Shown: positions 11,078 to 21,700 of the stretch, piece by piece | Layout of the letters: every line of letters begins with the position of its first letter | Position numbering within the stretch: the stretch's first letter is position 1 | NCBI GenBank assembly: GCA_034359265.1 | Contig: CP136896.1 | Location: forward strand, 22,661,501 to 22,725,500 | From: Canna indica | Taxonomy: Eukaryota; Streptophyta; Magnoliopsida; Zingiberales; Cannaceae | Reading direction: 5' to 3' | Length of the DNA stretch: 64,000 nucleotides | The notes under the pieces: generated by a model | Seen by the model: the letters and a program-made list of their open reading frames with translations, nothing else | Told to the model about the DNA's origin: nothing | Database searches by the model: none | Program-made: the position numbers and the translations under genes

Positions 11078-11310
11078 ATTTATTTATGTTTGTCGCAATA
11101 TGTCATTGAAGCAATTATTTTGAACATTCCAACAAACTTTAAAGGCAAATATTGTTACATTATAAAAAAAGGTTTTTTTTTTCTTTTTGAATTTGTATAA
11201 TTAGCCCAAATGGTTCTAGTATTATATTATGATATGTACTCCTATATAATATCAACGATGAAGCCCACAATAAAGGCAAGTCTAATTTCTATATTGTACA
11301 TACCAACCAC
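11078..11310. other. AT-rich spacer, nothing recognised
   Basis: It contains A- and T-runs near 11163-11190. I see no coding or RNA signature. Confidence 0.5.
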
Positions 11311-11752
11311 TAGGGTGAACAAAACCCGAACCGACCTGGATAATTTGAAAAAAATTGACCCGGATAATTCGATTCGGGTTGGGTTATTCGGGTAAGTCGG
11401 GTCGGGTTTAAATTTTAGAAATTTCAACCTCTTATTCGGATCGGATAAAAATCTTGATATACCCAACCCGGCCGAAATGTAAGTTAAATATACACTTATG
11501 TATATTATAGTTATAAAAGTTGATGCTAGCTTGGTGGTTAGAAGGTTGAAAATGAAATCTAAGAAGTTTTGACTTCAATTCTTAGTGGAGTTATATTTCT
11601 AATACCACTTTTCACCTTTATTTCAGGTTAATCGGGTCAGGTCCCGAAATCTCATTCGGGTAGGGTCGAATGATATATGAGCCTATTTATTTGGGTTCAT
11701 GTTATTCGTGTCGGGTCGGATTTTGATTCGATCCGACCGATGTTCACCCCTA
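11311..11752. mobile_element. non-autonomous hAT element (MITE), 442 bp
   Basis: The ends are TAGGGTGAACA and TGTTCACCCCTA, inverted repeats differing by one missing G. The flanks CCAACCAC (11303-11310) and CCCACCAC (11753-11760) match at 7 of 8 bases, the TSD size of hAT elements. Near both ends are many copies of CGGGT/ACCCG-type motifs (e.g. GGGTCGGGTTT), typical of hAT subterminal regions. There is no transposase. The ORFs at 11210-11466 are chance products. Confidence 0.8.
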
Positions 11753-11839
11753 CCCACCACCAGTCAATGAATTAGCCCAACTATACAGATTCTGTATAGA
11801 TGAAGACAAATCAATTATGAATTATTAACTATTCAAATA

Positions 11840-12084
11840 CTTTTTTTATATTTCATATTAAGTGTTGTTTTAGATTTTCAATTGAGTATTAAATTTCTTT
11901 TATCAATTTTAACCTCCAATAAAAATTTCTACCATCAATACAAGAGAATACTAAAGGTCATCATTACACACCATGGGTAATTTACTCAAATTTTTTTTTT
12001 TTTTGCTAAAAATTAGGCTATTAAATTTGCATCTTAATATTTGTGCCAAAGTTCAAAGCGTCACTTGTTGTGGAATGAAGGGAG
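11840..12084. mobile_element. Stowaway-type MITE, 245 bp, degenerate
   Basis: The right end TGGAATGAAGGGAG is followed by TA and resembles the Stowaway terminus. Inside it the phrases CAACAAGTGACG (reverse strand) and AAGTGTTGTTTTAGA near 11862 are the usual subterminal parts of such MITEs. The left end is eroded (CTTTTTTTATATTTCAT). TA dinucleotides at 11838-11839 and 12085-12086 fit the TSD. Confidence 0.55.
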
Positions 12085-12207
12085 TAATATTCATATCCAA
12101 ATGATTAAAAGCAATAATAAATACCATGCATATGAAAAATTATAAGTGTACACAAAATAAAAAATATTAGTTAAATTTAATTTAGATAATTGTAATAATA
12201 AAAAATA

Positions 12208-12503
12208 GGATAATTACCTAAATATATCATGAACTTTGGACTTTATCTCAAATTTATCAAAAACTTTTATTTCCCCAAATTATATTCTGAACTATTAGAT
12301 TTATATCAATTGTATCCATCTGTTAAAATTCTATCGCCTATCCGTTAACCTTAACCGTGTGATGTGACTTTCACACGCGGATTAAAAATTATTATTATTT
12401 TAAATCTGATTAAAAAATTGTTTTTTTTTCAAATCTTATTTGATATCCACCCGTGCGCTTCACAAGTGGAATAAAAAATATTTTTTTTCCAAACCTTCAC
12501 ATG
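12208..12503 (+). repeat. left TIR of Pack-MULE
   Basis: About 296 bp, pairing with 18614-18889 in inverted orientation with scattered mismatches and small indels. The inner limit is the shared TTTCCAAACCTT. Poly-T and poly-A runs and the phrase TTATCAAAAACTTT are shared by both copies. Confidence 0.85.
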
Positions 12504-12516
12504 TCTATCCTCTCCA

Positions 12517-13043
12517 TGGCTATCACATCGAGTATTGAAGCAGCTGCCGCTTCTCTTCTCAGCTTCCACTCTCCCTCCAACCTAACCCACTCAGATCCAC
12601 TTTAGTTCTCCCTCTCTTCCTCCAAGAAACTTATACGTAACTTCTCTTCTCCTCTAGCCGTGTTTGAATTCGATCTCTCAGCCGTTGCCACCGCCTCCAC
12701 TCTCAGTGAAATCTCTGCACCAGAAGCGCAAGGTCGCACCAATTGCGATCTCGAGAGCTTATGTCAATAAGGGTAGAGGTAGCCTTCTAGTTCATGGACC
12801 AGATGGAAAAACTGGGGACTCCGATGCCACCCCGAAATCTCCTTTTGCTGCTCCAAGCTTGCGCCGACTCACGGCCGCTCGCCCTCGTCAGGCGAGCCCG
12901 ACAACAAGTGATGAGATCCCTACTGAGATCCAATAAGCCAATCGTCGACCAATTAGCTGTGACATGCTGCAAGTTGGGAGGCACCGAGGAAGCCCGCCGC
13001 GTGTTCGACGAAATGCCAGTTCGACGAGGCCCGCCGCCTCGGG
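12517..13043 (+). pseudogene. captured N-terminal part of a PPR protein
   Basis: Starting with an ATG at 12517 the frame gives a Ser/Ala-rich, transit-peptide-like start and soon stops; other frames take over. From 12794 one frame gives about 80 residues of PPR type, ending in GGTEEARRVFDEMPVRRG, where EEARRVFDEMP is a typical PPR-repeat end. It is cut at 13043 by the copia element. PPR proteins bind organelle RNA; the family assignment rests on this motif and on the DYW part at 18278. At least one stop and a frame change are present, so I call it a fragment. If joined directly after removing the copia element, this frame and the DYW frame do not agree. Confidence 0.7.
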
Positions 13044-13400
13044 TGTCGACCAATTGAACTCTAGAATATGAAATCAAATCTCGAACAGGAAACCTGCAGC
13101 TCGACTCCTGGTTAATTCATTGAATCAAAAATGGAAGAAGAGATTACATCTCATCTGGATGTTTGTCAAGTGAGTTTCAAGCAAAGGAAGAAGATGGAAA
13201 ACCCAAAAGAAGTAAGTTAGTTTACAAGTCAAAACAGACTACTTATATGACTCAGCTTATTAAAAAAATAGAAAATTATATTTATACCCATTTACTTACT
13301 CTACTGTTTACGCTTTAATAAACCTATTTGTGTCAATACACTCAATGTTCGTTAATACTTGCCATTTCATTTCTTCTTCTCTTTCGATATTATGTCAACA
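13044..13400 (-). repeat. 3' LTR of copia D
   Basis: 357 bp from TGTCGACCAATTG to ATGTCAACA on the plus strand. It is nearly the same as 17931-18277, with a few substitutions and small indels (for example TCGACTCCTGG against TCGACTGCTGG). Confidence 0.93.
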
Positions 13401-13411
13401 CACCCCTGGCA
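13401..13411 (-). other. polypurine tract of copia D
   Basis: On the minus strand TGCCAGGGGTG directly precedes the 3' LTR. Confidence 0.6.
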
Positions 13412-14340
13412 AGTTGGTAGAATGGAGAAGGGGTTCTCCATTCCCAACTTGGAACACAGTTTCTGATGTTGAGGTGCTGCCAATGTTTTGGTGAGGAAAT
13501 CCGCAGGTTGTTCTTCATTGGGAATATATCTGGGATCAACTACTTTTGATTGATACTTCTCACGAATGAAATAACAATCTATCTCAAGATGTTTAGTTCA
13601 TTCGTGGAAAACTGGATTATGTGTAATGCGCGTAGCACTCTGTGAATCACAAAATAATGGTGTAGCTTCCCTCTGCTCAATCCTAATCTCTTCCAAGATG
13701 TTTCTCACCCATACCAATTCTGCAGTGGTACTAGACAAAGCTCTCAGCTCGCTCTCGACACTGGAGCGACTGACTGTGGCTTGTTTCTTGCACCTCCAAT
13801 TTATAACTGAGGTGCCTAATTTGATGAGATAACCTGTTACTGATTTCCTACTTTGAAGACAACTTCCCCAATCAGCATCTGAAAAGCCAATTAGGGACAT
13901 TTCAGCTTCGGCTGAGTAGAACAAACGCATTCCAACAGTGCCTTTCAAATATTTCAGAATTCTCAATGCTGCTTGGTAATGTTCTGTCATTGGATTCTGC
14001 ACATGTTGGCTTAATTTATGGACACTACACATTATGTCAGGCCTTGTGACAGTAATGTATAATAATTTTCCAATGAGTGTTCTGTAGGCTGAGTTATCCT
14101 TGTAAGGTTCTTCAGCTTCAGACATTTGCTTACCTTGTTTTCTATTTGCACCATTGGGGTAGATTTGGGCTTGCAGTCCCTCAACTTCATTTCAGATAAC
14201 AAGTCTATTATGTACTTTCGTTGGCAAACATGAACTCCCCTATCATTCCTTTGTATCTCAAGGCCTAAGAAGTACTTCAGGTGTCCCAAATCTTTTATTT
14301 TGAACTTTTCATTCAGATAACATTTCAATTCCTCAATGCC
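13412..14340 (-). pseudogene. copia D pol, end of RT and RNase H
   Basis: This is the last part of pol. The frame at 14032-14328 has the copia phrase LKYFLGLEI. The frame at 13598-14125 has ITVTRPDIM, FSDADWGSC and SRSSVESELRALS, the RNase H signature with its acidic residues. A stop follows HNPVFHE, where copia proteins usually have Arg, and coding continues in frame (KHLEID, EEQPADFLTKTL) towards 13412. It would remove the RNA strand of the hybrid during reverse transcription. It is broken by a frame change near 14125 and by this stop. Confidence 0.85.
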
Positions 14341-15460
14341 TTTACCATCAGATCATGTAAGTATTATATCATCAACATAGATGAGAGCCAATACTTCCTT
14401 ACCCTTTTCTCTCCTAATGAACAAACAAGGGTCTCCATTGCTTTGAATGTATCCCCTTTCTTTTATACTGTTTGATAGTTTTGAAAACCATTGTCTACCT
14501 GCCTGCTTCAGTTCATATATGGATTTATTTAGTTTACATACTCTTCTATCACCAACTTCTCCATACCCTGGTGGTAGCCTCATGTACACCTCTTCTTCTA
14601 ACTCACCATGAAGATACGCATTGTTTACATCCAGTTGGTGAAGAGGCCACTTGAATGCTGATGCAATGGCCAATGTAATTCTTACTGTGGCCATTTTTGA
14701 TACTGGAGCAAATGTATCAGAATAATCAACTCCTTCTATCTGAGTATATCCCTTCACGGCTAACCTAGACTTATGTCTCTCCACAGTCCCATCTTGATTG
14801 TATTTGATCTTATAGACCCATCTACAACCAACTGGATTTTTACCCTCAGGTAGTTGACTCAAGCTCCATGTATTGTTCATTTCAAGTGCTTTTAACTCTT
14901 CCTTTATTGAATTCCTCCAGATAGGGTCTGCCATGGCTTCCTCATACGAGTTTGGTTCATGTAGTACATCAATACTAGCAATGAACCTTATGTGAGCTTC
15001 TGGTATATATGTGAGGCCCATGTATTTCCTCAATTGATGTGGTGTAGTCACATGAGTTTTGTCTTCCTTCTGTACAGGTATGCTTTTGAATTGATTACAA
15101 ATGTAATCTTGAAGTCTAATGGGCGTTCTCACTTCCCTTCCGTTTCTTAGAATCAGAGGCTGAACTACATCATCATTTGTTTCTTTGTTGGTGTGAGAAT
15201 TACTAGTCTCTGCTAGTTCATGTGAGCTATCCTCCACTGATTTCTCATTTGCTTCCTCAGTTGGAGCAGGTGTTTCCCAAGTAGCAGTTTGGTTTTTACA
15301 TTCAGGTTCATGACCTCCTGTAAAGTTTTCTGAGCTATTGATACAAAATTCCTCTTCTTTTCCAGTGTGACTTATTGGCATAGGACATACTGTTTCATGT
15401 GAGTCTTTATTTCTAAAACGGAATATATGCTCAACAAACATTACATCCCTGGATACAGTA
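14341..15460 (-). pseudogene. copia D pol, reverse transcriptase (RVT_2)
   Basis: The open frame 14353-15441 (362 residues) contains the copia RT landmarks CRWVYKIK, RLAVKGYTQ, DTFAPVSKMATVR, QLDVNNAYLHGEL and the catalytic YVDD at 14368-14379. The N-terminal 130 residues are the Ser/Thr/Glu-rich linker between integrase and RT. This is the longest undamaged piece of the element. Confidence 0.9.
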
Positions 15461-16233
15461 ATGGCCTAAGTTTTTATGTCATAAACCTTATAACCTTTTT
15501 TGCTTTGAGGGTATCCAATAAACACACATTCACATCCTGTGGCATCAAATTTTGATCTGTCATTTCTTAATGTGCTTACATAGCATAAGCATCAAAACAC
15601 TTTTAAGTGACTCAATACTGGTGAAGTCCCATACAATATCTCATAAGGGCTTTTATTTGACAATTTGAAACTTGGAATTCTATTAATCAGGTAAGTAGCA
15701 GTCTTGATGCACTCTCCCCAAAAAATCTATGGTAATTGTGCTTGGAATCTCAGACTTCTTGCAACCTCTAGTAGATGTTTGTGTTTTCTTTCTACCCTAG
15801 CATTTTGCTGGGGTGTCTCCACACATGAGCTGTGATGTACAATGCCTTGGTCAGCTAAAAAATCTTTGACAATAGTATTGAAGAACTCAGTTCCATTATC
15901 TGTTCTTTTCATTTTGATACTGCTGTTAAACTGATTTCTGACCATTTTAATGAAGTTAATCATTATGCTTGGAACTTGACTCTTAAAATAGAAGAGGAAA
16001 GTCCAAACAGCTCTTGAATGATCATCAACTATTGTTAAGAAATATGAACAATCATCATGTGTCTTTGTCCTATGTGGACCCCAAACATCCAAGTGTATGA
16101 GTTCAAAACAAGAGGAAGCTTTATTCATACTATTTGCAAAAGAAAGTCTACACAATTTTGCAATTGGACAAATGTTGCAAAACAAATCACTTTTACAATT
16201 TAAATTTGGAATGTACTTAGATAGAACTCTCAA
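15461..16233 (-). pseudogene. copia D pol, integrase
   Basis: The 15727-16233 frame holds the core: HLDVWGP (first Asp), RTDNGTEF (second Asp) and ETPQQNARVERKH (Glu). The C-terminal copia integrase part, with GYPQSKKGYKVYD, follows to about 15470 with stops. Just upstream, CNICPIAKLCR is the end of the pre-integrase zinc-finger region. It would insert the cDNA into the genome. Confidence 0.87.
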
Positions 16234-16429
16234 TCTCTCAGTTGGTATATGTCCAAGCCTGAGATGTCATAATGACAAGGTGTCCAGCTTTACATTCATT
16301 ACCTTAGTCTCATGCTCCTGACTACAATCTTTTCTCTTGGACTCCTTTAAAATGTAAAGACCATTCACCTCTTCACCACTACCCATCACCTTCTTCGAAA
16401 CAAGGTCTTGTATAATAAAATTTGAGGGA

Positions 16430-16858
16430 TTAAAAGTAAATGGAACATCTCAATTCCTTAGTCAATCTACTAACAGACAATAGATTGCATTTGAATGCTG
16501 ATAATAAAGCATTATGTAGCTGAATGTGTTTGTTCACATGTATTGTACCAAAATATGTTATTGGTACTGAAGTGTCATTTGGTAGGGAAACCCTATCCCT
16601 TTGAAATGGCTCACTTGTTTTCAACATGTTTACCTCATTAGAAGCAATGTGGTCTGTAGCACCACTATCCATGATCCATTTTCTTTCATTAGCATTAAAA
16701 CTGCTATTTAGAGACTCACCAACCATGTTGACAACAGCTCTGGCTCCCTTATTATTAAACATGTTCAGCAAGGTCTGATATTGTTTCTCTGTGAATCCAC
16801 CATGATTCTCCTCATCTTTTTTATTATTGGAACTCTCTGGTTTGTCTTTCTGTTTCAT
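16430..16858 (-). pseudogene. copia D pol, aspartic protease
   Basis: The frame includes WIMDSGATDHIASN, the DSGA active site of copia proteases. The N-terminal side is Lys/Asn/Glu-rich linker. The stretch to 16234 is the protease-integrase junction in other frames. Confidence 0.82.
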
Positions 16859-16879
16859 ATCAGCATTATCTGTGACTAC

Positions 16880-17872
16880 TTAGTTAGCATGTCTGTCATT
16901 ATATTGATTTGAGTATTTCTGCTTGCCTTTGTAATTCTTGTTCCCAGATGGATATCCATGCAATTTGAAATAGTCATCTCTTGTGTGCCCTGACCTTTTG
17001 CAATAGTCACAGAATTTCCTTTGCTGATATCCTTCATTGCCCTTTTCAATCCTGAAATTTTGATTTTGTGACTGCTTATAAGTATTCAGTGCCACACTAT
17101 CGATAGAAGTGTTATTTTGCATGCCAATCTTTCTTTGTGACTCCTCCTGACCAAGCAAGGAGTATGCTTGATTAACATCAGGTAAGGGTGTCATTAGAAG
17201 TATTTGACCCCTTACATGCATATAAGCATCATTAAGACCCATGAGGAATTGCCTCAGTCTCATTTTTTCTTTCCTGCTCCTTCCCCTTGTTGTGTCACAA
17301 TTCAAATCCATATCCACTGCGTCAAGTTCATCCCACAAGGACTTCAGCTTGGTGAAGTATGTTGCAATTGACAAATTTCCTTGTCTCAAGGTATAGATTT
17401 GAACCTCTAACTCAAAAATCCTAGGTTCATTACTTTTCCCGAATCTATTTTCCAGATCAAGCTACATTTTGTTTGTTGTTTTTGCATAAATGACACTAGT
17501 CGTAAGTTCCGGGACAATTGACTGCACTATCCATGAACGTACTAGATCATTGCATCTTTTCCAGATGCTATACATCGGTGAGTTTATCTCAAGCATATGA
17601 ATAGAACCATCAACGAAACCCAATTTGTTTTTTGCAGATAAAGAAATCATCATTGATTCGTGCCATGGAAGATAATTTTCCTGCCCACTTAACTTAATAG
17701 AGACGAGGAAGATACCTGGAGCGGCACTACCATGGATCATGTATGGATCATTGTCATACCCATTCGCGTCTGAGATAGTTCTGACCTCCTCCTGGTTTGC
17801 AGACTCGGCAACTACAGATCGAGCAGATTGAGATCTGTGATTCCTCGCCATATCTGTTTTGGGGAAGAACAT
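16880..17872 (-). pseudogene. copia D gag
   Basis: The frame 17462-17872 starts near the primer-binding site and has the copia gag N-terminal phrase SGQENYLPWHESMMISLSAK. The frame 16880-17389 has the UBN2 part and then CDYCKRSGHTRDDY, a CCHC knuckle whose last Cys is replaced by Tyr. Frame changes separate the two parts. Capsid role is inferred from the family. Confidence 0.85.
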
Positions 17873-17918
17873 GACCTAGGCAGATCTGGGATTTTGCCTA
17901 ATTCACCCGCTCTGATAC

Positions 17919-17930
17919 CATGTCGACAAA
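17919..17930 (-). other. primer-binding site of copia D
   Basis: On the minus strand TGGTATCAGAGC follows the 5' LTR directly. It is complementary to the 3' end of plant initiator-Met tRNA. Confidence 0.9.
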
Positions 17931-18277
17931 TTAAACTCTGGAATATGAAATCAAATCTCGAACAGGAAACATGCAGCTCGACTGCTGGTTAATTCATTGA
18001 ATAAAAAATGGAAGAAGAGATTACATCTCATCTGGATGTTTGTCGAGTGAGTTTCAAGCAAAGGAAGAAGATGGAAAACCCAAAAGAAGTAAGTTCGTTT
18101 ACAAGTCAAAATAGACTACTTATATAACTCAGCTTATTCAAAAAATAGAAAATTACATTTATACCCATTTACTTACTCTACTGTTTACGCTTTATTAAAC
18201 CTATTTGGGTCAATACACTCAATGTTCGTTAATACCTGCCATTTCATTTCTTCTTCTCTTTAGATCTTATGTCAACA
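17931..18277 (-). repeat. 5' LTR of copia D
   Basis: 347 bp, same ends (TGTCGAC, TCAACA) as the left LTR. Confidence 0.93.
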
Positions 18278-18613
18278 TCGGGCGGCCAAAGCGGACCCTA
18301 AGAGGCAAGAGGCGAGAGGCGTACGAGAAGGTGCGGCAGCTGCACGAGCAGATGAGGATGGCCGAGTACGTGCCAGACACTAGGTTCGTGCTGCACGACA
18401 TCGATGAGGAGGCGCATGCACAGGCTCTGATGTACCACAATGAGTGGTTGGCCATCGCCTATGTCCTCATCAACACGCCATCGGGCACGACGCTCAGGGT
18501 CATGAAGAACCTCCGCATCTGCGACAACTGCCATGTTGTCGTCAAGCTCATCTCCGAGATCGAGGGACGGGAGATCATCGCGAGGAACAACTACAAGCGC
18601 TTCCACTCGACAT
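18278..18613 (+). pseudogene. captured C-terminal DYW domain of a PPR protein
   Basis: From 18282 the frame reads through [46 protein letters not shown] and [20 protein letters not shown], the DYW cytidine-deaminase-like domain of plant organelle RNA editing factors. The zinc-site pattern normally reads HSE and CxxCH; here it is HNE and CDNCH. The sequence stops matching at KRFHS, where the right TIR begins, so the final Asp-Tyr-Trp is missing. GC content is far above the neighbours. Resemblance to the short DYW2/MEF8 group is my impression only. Confidence 0.8.
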
Positions 18614-18889
18614 ATAAGGTTTGGAAAAAAAAAATATTTTTTATTTCACGTGTGAAGCACAGGTTGATACAAATAAAGTTTGAAAAGAATAATCTTTTAA
18701 TAAGATTTGAAAAAAATAATTTTTTTATCCACGTGTGAAAATCACGTAACAAGATTAACGGGGTAAACGACGAAATTTTAACGGATGGATATAATTGATA
18801 CAAATCTAATAGTTTATGGTACAATTTAGGAAAATGAAAGTTTTTGATAAATTTAAGACAAAGTTCAAAATATATTTAGATAATTATCC
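18614..18889 (-). repeat. right TIR of Pack-MULE
   Basis: Inverted copy of 12208-12503. The tail of the open frame at 18205-18738 runs into this TIR and is not host protein sequence. Confidence 0.85.
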
Positions 18890-18898
18890 TAAAAAATA

Positions 18899-18967
18899 TA
18901 TATATCTCTTCTTAAATATGATTTGTCTTTATTACACTTAAAATTCACCAAACAGACAAATGTATTC

Positions 18968-19007
<40 letters not shown>

Positions 19008-19316
19008 CACATTGTAATTAATTTTTATATTAAAATATCATAATTTTAATAATTGACTTTTTATTCCAATCTTTTCAATTAAACATATTCATTTTTAATT
19101 GTATAAAATAATATACTACTAAACTATTCATTGTATAAAATAATTGTAATTTTATTATAATATTTGATTTGATTTTTTTTACGTTATATTAAATATGAGT
19201 AAATTAAAAAAAATAAAATTTATGACCAAATATGTAATAAAAATAATAAAATAATAAGAATACTTTTAGGGTATATAAAACAAAGATCCAATTATGTAAT
19301 AAATAGTTAATTATAG
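18899..19316. other. AT-rich spacer with (AT)n
   Basis: Contains an (AT)n microsatellite around 18974-19002. No coding, RNA or transposon signature recognised. Confidence 0.5.
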
Positions 19317-20576
19317 AAATTTGGTTTTAGTCCCCATAATTTTAAAATTTTGATTTTAGTCCCCATAGTTTCAAAATTTTAGTTTTAGTCCCCACACTTT
19401 ATTTTCGTTTAGAATTTGGTCCATGTTGTCACATGAGGCCTAAACGGAGTTGACGTGGATAACAAATGCTGACTGGAAATTGCTGACGTGGACCTACAGG
19501 GACCAACTTTGTGAATTATTGGGACTAAAACTAAAATTTTGTAAACTACGGGGACTAAAATCAAAATTATTATTTTTCTTAAAAAATATAAAAATCACAA
19601 GATATTTTTAAATTTATTTATAAATAATTATATTATTTAAAAATATTAAAACTGAGCACACTACAATAATTTACGTTAATTTAGGCGGATTTAAACTGAC
19701 ATCGTCATTAGGCATGAATTCCGTAATGGTTGCAAAATTTAAAAATCTGCTCTCCCGATCTGCTCATCTCTTCACTGATCACCTTCTCATCTCCATTTTG
19801 ATCCTAAGTTTAGCGCATTCAAAGCGATTTAAATTGGATTTCGAACATCAAAAAGTGTTGATTTTCACTATAATAAATGTCAATTTTCCATGAATATCCT
19901 TTAACAATGCCCACGAAATCGTAGCAATAACCTTGTACTATGGTGTTGCCACTACAGCAAATGCATGGAAAGCCGACATTTAGTAGAGTAAAAATCAACA
20001 CTGTTTGACATTCGAAATCTAATTTAAACCGCTTTGAATGCATCAAATTTAGGATCAAAATGGAGGTGAGGAGGTGATCAGTGAAGATATGAGCAGATTG
20101 GGAGACCAGATTTTCAAATTCTGCAATCACTGCGGAATTCACACTAAATTAGGGTAATTAACGGATAAAAACCGACGCCTAATGACAGTGTCGATTTAAA
20201 TGTACCAAAATTAACGTAAATTATTGTAGTGTGCTCAATTTTAATATTTTTAAATATTATAATTATTTATAAATAAGTTTAAAAATATATTGTGATATTT
20301 TATATTTTTTTTTAAGAAAAATAATAATTTTGGTCCCTATAGTTTACCTGAATTTTGATTTTAGTTCTCATAGTTTATAAAATTTTAGATTTAGTCCTCA
20401 TAATTTACAAAGTTGGTCCCTGCAGGTCCACATCAGCAATATCCAGTCAACATCTGTTATCCACGTCAACTTCGTTTAGGCCACATGTGACGGTAGGGAC
20501 CAAATCCTAAATGAAAATAAAGTGTGGGGACTAAAATCAAAATTTTAAAACTGCGGGGACTAAAACCAAAATTCGA
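19317..20576. repeat. 1.26-kb foldback (long inverted repeat)
   Basis: The left arm (about 19317-19880) and right arm (about 19975-20576) are inverted copies with scattered mismatches; the loop is about 95 bp. Outer parts carry repeated GGGACTAAAA / TTTTAGTCCCC phrases like the TIRs of some plant MULEs. CACTACAA (19659-19666) and TTGTAGTG (20224-20231) lie at symmetric points. No clear TSD was found. The 107-residue minus ORF at 19819-20142 is a product of the arm and not a gene. Confidence 0.8.
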
Positions 20577-20879
20577 GCAAACTATGAGACCAAAAGTATG
20601 ATTTTTCCTAATTTTTAAAATTTATATAAAAGTAAGAAATTTCAAGGATAAACAACAAATAACAAAAACATAAAGTAAATTATATCGATTAAAATTGTAT
20701 AAAGTGTAAGTAATTAACTTAAAAAATAAGAAATTGAAAATTATAAAATTTTTCTAAAAAATAAATTAAAAATGATATTTCAAGAATACAAAACTAATAT
20801 AACAAAATAAATTTATACATTAGATATATATATAACTAAATTGATAATAAAATGTGAACTACTATCTTAATATTTTTAT

Positions 20880-21700
20880 GATAAAAATATATATTTAATT
20901 GTATGAATTTGTTTAAAATATATTTATTCTTTAAATAGTATTTTTTATAGAAAAATCTTCATGGTAATAATATTTTACATGAAAAAATTAAAAAATTAAA
21001 ATAAATCTATGTAAATTTCAACAACTAAAATAAATAGATAAATAAGAAAAATTACAAAATAGTTATCTTTTTATGGATAAAAATCAAATATGATAAAGAT
21101 ATATTAGAACAAATTAGAAAATAGAAAAATTAAATTGTTTTAAACTAAATAAAGTTCTTTGGTTTTGAAATATTACTAAAAACAAATTCAATAAATGATA
21201 TTTCAAAAACTCAGAAAATAATATAAAAATATTTCAATAAAAAGTAAATTTATAATAAAATGTAATTTTTTTTCTTAATAAAATGTATATTACTCTCCTA
21301 GTATTTTTAAGAGAAAAAATGACTTAAATACATAAATAATGCTTTGATATAATTGCATGTATTTGTTTTAAAATATATTTATTCTCTATTGATTATTTTT
21401 TATAAAAAAAATCATCATGGTAATGATATTTTACATGAAAAAACTAAGAAATTAAAATAAATTTATATAAATTTCAACAACTAAAATAAATAAATAAAAA
21501 TTACAAAATAGTTATCTTTTTATGGATAAAAATAAAATATGATAAAGATATACTAGAACAAATTAGAAAATAAATATTTTAAATTGTTTTAAACTAAATA
21601 AAGTTATTCGGTTTTGAAATATTACTAAAAACAAATTGATACTTCAAAAACTCAAAAAATAATATAAGAAAATATATTTCAATACATTAGAATATGTTTT
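20880..21700. repeat. about 450-bp direct repeat, 2 units
   Basis: Phrases such as ATGGTAAT..ATTTTACATGAAAAAA recur at 20961 and 21417, and GTTATCTTTTTATGGATAAA recurs at 21062 and 21511. The spacing is 449-456 bp. The sequence is very AT-rich and non-coding. Confidence 0.75.

Larger units (their letters stand above)
13044..18277 (-). mobile_element. Ty1/copia LTR retrotransposon D, complete but decayed
   Basis: LTRs lie at both ends, with an exact TSD TCGGG (13039-13043 and 18278-18282). The minus-strand order gag, protease, integrase, reverse transcriptase, RNase H is that of Ty1/copia. The primer-binding site adjoins the right LTR, which is therefore the 5' LTR. Many stops and frame shifts interrupt the polyprotein. 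It lies inside the Pack-MULE and is younger than it. Confidence 0.93.
12208..18889. mobile_element. Pack-MULE carrying PPR-DYW gene fragments
   Basis: The ends are GGATAATTACCTAAATATAT and its near-inverse at 18870-18889. The exact 9-bp TSD TAAAAAATA lies at 12199-12207 and 18890-18898, the size made by Mutator-like transposases. TIRs run to about 12503 and from about 18614. Without the copia insertion the element is about 1.44 kb. Between the TIRs lie GC-richer pieces of a PPR-DYW gene and no transposase. This is the structure called Pack-MULE in plants. Confidence 0.88.

Noticed and set aside
19819..20142. 107-residue minus-strand ORF
   Set aside because: It spans the arm and loop of the foldback and has no recognisable protein features.
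19659..20231. Independent CACTA MITE (CACTACAA...TTGTAGTG)
   Set aside because: The inverted repeat runs straight through these points and the 3-bp flanks are not a direct repeat, so it cannot be separated from the larger foldback.
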